Of a stretch of DNA of 64,000 bases, positions 62,024-64,000 are shown in pieces. Positions within the stretch are counted from its first letter, which is position 1. Each line of letters starts with the position of its first letter. This DNA comes from Thiemannella venezuelensis (GTDB lineage Bacteria > Actinomycetota > Actinomycetes > Streptosporangiales > Streptosporangiaceae), in assembly GCF_014203605.1 (NCBI RefSeq), contig NZ_JACHJJ010000006.1:248001-312000 (forward strand). The letters are read 5' to 3'. A program made the position numbers and the translations under genes. The notes beneath the pieces are model-generated. The model was not told the DNA's origin. It did no database searches and saw nothing but the letters and a program-made list of their open reading frames with translations.

Positions 62024-64000
62024 GTGTCGGTTATCTCCGCCGCGCTGCTCAAGGATCTTCAGAAGCAGGCGAAGCGCGTCGCCGACGACCTGCGGGAGCA
62101 GGCGGACCGGATCCCCGGGATCGGCGACCGGCTGAAGGAGATGCACCGCACCGCCGGTGGCGTCGGCCGGACCGGGGAGAGCTGGAACGACTGGCTTCTC
62201 GCGCAGAGCGCCCAGGCCGCCAGCTCGTGGGTGATCGCCTGCGCGTTCATCCGCTTCTGCGAGGACAACGACCTCGCCGGCCACCGCTGGATCGCCTCCC
62301 GTGACGCGGCCGGTCACGCCACCTCCGAGGCCGCCGACGCCGAGGCCGCCTGGATCCAGCGCAACCCCCGGCTGACCGCCCGCGAGTGGCTGCGCGAGTC
62401 CTTCACCTGGCTCCGCTCCACCCGCGCCGGGCACGCGCTCTTCCCCGACACCGACTTCGTCTGGTGGTGGGACCTCTCCGCCGACCAGGCCGAGGAACTG
62501 ATCGCCGCCTTCCGCCGCCGGGACCCGGACGGCATAAGGCTCGCGCACGACGAGTTCTGCAGCCCGGACCTGGACACCCGGTTCCTCGGCGATCTCTACC
62601 AGGACCTGTCCGAGCACATCCGCAAGCGCTACGCCCTGCTCCAGACCCCGGTCTTCGTTGAGGAGTTCATCCTGGAGCGGGTCCTCGACCCGGCGCTGGA
62701 CGATTTCGGGCTGGAGAAGCTCAGGCTGATCGACCCGACGTGCGGCTCGGGGCACTTCCTGCTGGGCGCGTTCGACCGCCTGCTGGAGGAGTGGAACGCG
62801 TACAAGCCGGGGATGGACGAGCGGGTCCGGGTGCAGAAGGTGCTCGACGCGATTCACGGCGTCGACATCAACCCGACCGCGACGGCGATCACCAAGTTCC
62901 GCCTCATGGTCGCGGCGCTGAAGGCATGCGAAGCAACCAGCCTGGACGGCCACGACGCACCCGCGCTCAATCTCAACATCGCGACCGGCGACGCACTGTT
63001 GCACGGTCCTGGAGAATTCCATGGTCGCCAGACCGAGCTGATCCTGGAAGGCGACCAGCTAGCGGAATACGCGTATGACTGGGAGGATGTCTACCGCTTT
63101 CCTGAAATCCTCGATCGTGGCCGTTATCATGTGGTCGTCGGAAATCCGCCCTACATCACGGTCAAGGACAAGGAGCTCAATCAGGCATACCGGGATCGCT
63201 ATAAGACGTGTGCCGGCGCATATGCTCTCTCGGTGCCGTTCGCGGAGCTGTTCTTCCGGCTTGCGATCAAGGATAACGAGCGGCCGGGATATGTCGGGCA
63301 GATCACCGCTAACTCGTTCATGAAACGAGAGTTCGGCAAGAAGCTGATCGAGGATTTCTTCGCTCACAAAATTGACCTCACACATGTCATTGATGCATCA
63401 GGTGCTTACATCCCCGGCCATGGTACGCCGACGGTCATCCTGATCGGCAAGAACCGCGACAGGAATCGCCTCGGTGAGATTCGTGCTGTCCTTGGTGTTC
63501 ACGGCGAGCCTTCGCAACCTGAGAACCCGGCTCGAGGCCTGGTCTGGCGCTCCATCGTTGAAGGCATCGACCGGGTCGGGTATCCGTCGCAGTTCGTCTC
63601 TATCGCGGATCTTCCTCGTGAACGGCTCGGTATCCATCCATGGTCGCTCTCCGGTGGTGGTGCCCCGGAGTTGAGGGAGGTCCTGGAAAGCAGATGCTCA
63701 GGGCTTCTTGAGTCGAAAGTCGGGGAGATCGGCTCCGGGGCTGTCACTCGGGAAGACAGTGCATACATGTTGGGAGAAGGGGCCCTGCGGAGGGCTCGGA
63801 TTGAACCATCCAAGGGTAGGCCGCTTGTCGAAGGTGATGTGACCAGAGACTGGAAAATCGATGACCCGGTGCTTTCGATTTGGCCTTATGATGCAGAGAG
63901 CCTGGCGGCTTCCAGTAGCCAGGCTGTAGATGCTGTTCTGTGGCCCTATCGTTCGATTCTCCGCGATCGAGTCGCTTTCGGGAAAACCCAGGTGGGGCGT
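62024..64000 (+). CDS. pglX: BREX-2 adenine-specific DNA methyltransferase PglX (partial, 3' end missing)
   Basis: The first 659 codons are present and run off the window in frame. GTG 62024 has GGAGGGG upstream. The N-terminal part (LKDLQKQAKRVADDLREQADRIPGIGDRLKE ... WNDWLLAQSAQAASSWVIACAFIRFCEDNDL) is typical of PglX. Methyltransferase motif I is DPTCGSGHFLLGAF from residue 237, GVDINPTATAI follows, and the catalytic motif is NPPYI (NPPY 374-377). PglX methylates adenine in host DNA in BREX systems and is needed for protection. Codons 1-300 are GC-rich, while from about 62930 A/T third positions rise strongly, suggesting mosaic ancestry. No long G-run is seen in the visible part. Confidence 0.93.
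   Translation, partial: MSVISAALLKDLQKQAKRVADDLREQADRIPGIGDRLKEMHRTAGGVGRTGESWNDWLLAQSAQAASSWVIACAFIRFCEDNDLAGHRWIASRDAAGHATSEAADAEAAWIQRNPRLTAREWLRESFTWLRSTRAGHALFPDTDFVWWWDLSADQAEELIAAFRRRDPDGIRLAHDEFCSPDLDTRFLGDLYQDLSEHIRKRYALLQTPVFVEEFILERVLDPALDDFGLEKLRLIDPTCGSGHFLLGAFDRLLEEWNAYKPGMDERVRVQKVLDAIHGVDINPTATAITKFRLMVAALKACEATSLDGHDAPALNLNIATGDALLHGPGEFHGRQTELILEGDQLAEYAYDWEDVYRFPEILDRGRYHVVVGNPPYITVKDKELNQAYRDRYKTCAGAYALSVPFAELFFRLAIKDNERPGYVGQITANSFMKREFGKKLIEDFFAHKIDLTHVIDASGAYIPGHGTPTVILIGKNRDRNRLGEIRAVLGVHGEPSQPENPARGLVWRSIVEGIDRVGYPSQFVSIADLPRERLGIHPWSLSGGGAPELREVLESRCSGLLESKVGEIGSGAVTREDSAYMLGEGALRRARIEPSKGRPLVEGDVTRDWKIDDPVLSIWPYDAESLAASSSQAVDAVLWPYRSILRDRVAFGKTQVGR

Noticed and set aside
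62024-64000. Phase-variable G-tract as known for pglX of Streptomyces coelicolor
   Set aside because: Only short G-runs are present in the visible part; the 3' portion is outside the window and cannot be judged.

Overview
The window reads as a chromosomal segment of a high-GC, mycelial-type actinomycete. G or C dominates third codon positions, GTG starts are common, and iron control uses DmdR/IdeR-type boxes. It carries lineage-typical families: DUF397, DUF5753-XRE, Methyltransf_19 (DUF574), CU044_5270, a DinB/mycothiol-type maleylpyruvate isomerase and a Pgl/BREX-2 locus. The repertoire fits Streptosporangiales (Streptosporangium/Nonomuraea-like) or Streptomyces-like bacteria; genus assignment is inference.

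Region 1 (1-20 kb) is a complete catechol-peptide siderophore locus. A ferric-siderophore binding lipoprotein (partial) diverges from a fused two-permease protein, a Fes-type esterase and an M20D hydrolase. Facing them is an iron-boxed operon dhbA-dhbC-dhbE-dhbB-ArCP-dhbF(NRPS)-MbtH-MFS. The NRPS is C-A-PCP-C-A-PCP-TE. Reading the binding pockets by eye gives an acidic pocket in A1 (basic amino acid, Arg or Lys) and a classic Thr code in A2. A griseobactin-like (DHB-Arg-Thr)3 trilactone is therefore predicted. An Rpn-like nuclease gene sits in the middle.

Region 2 (19.5-31.7 kb) is a mixed accessory/housekeeping stretch: methyltransferases, a maltose-type acetyltransferase, a secreted small protein, XRE and MarR regulators, a PCD-like/glyoxalase fusion, a heparinase II/III protein, an ECF sigma/CU044_5270 pair, a frameshifted DUF2804 gene and a divergent SDR/TetR pair with two clear operators. 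Region 3 (31.7-38.5 kb) has a GAF histidine kinase and NarL-type regulator, a phosphoribulokinase-like kinase, a double-UspA protein, an LLM-type oxidoreductase, and an anti-sigma-like ATPase under a LacI-family palindrome. Region 4 (38.5-49.7 kb) has a maleylpyruvate isomerase-family protein, an ABC exporter, an aldo/keto reductase, a PepSY membrane protein, a cell-wall amidase and a large unknown membrane protein.

Region 5 (49.7-64 kb) is a defence island. It opens with pglW (NERD plus pseudokinase plus kinase) and closes with the 5' two thirds of pglX (BREX-2 methyltransferase). Between these two partners lie about 8.1 kb of other genes: a 543-aa protein with an RNIVLH HEPN motif behind a structured leader, a large ESX-substrate-like protein with a lipoprotein and a WXG-like small protein, a Phd/RelE toxin-antitoxin pair, and a whiJ-like ATPase/XRE/DUF397 cluster. 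This nested cargo, and the siderophore-linked M20D hydrolase, are the parts most likely to hold undescribed biology.
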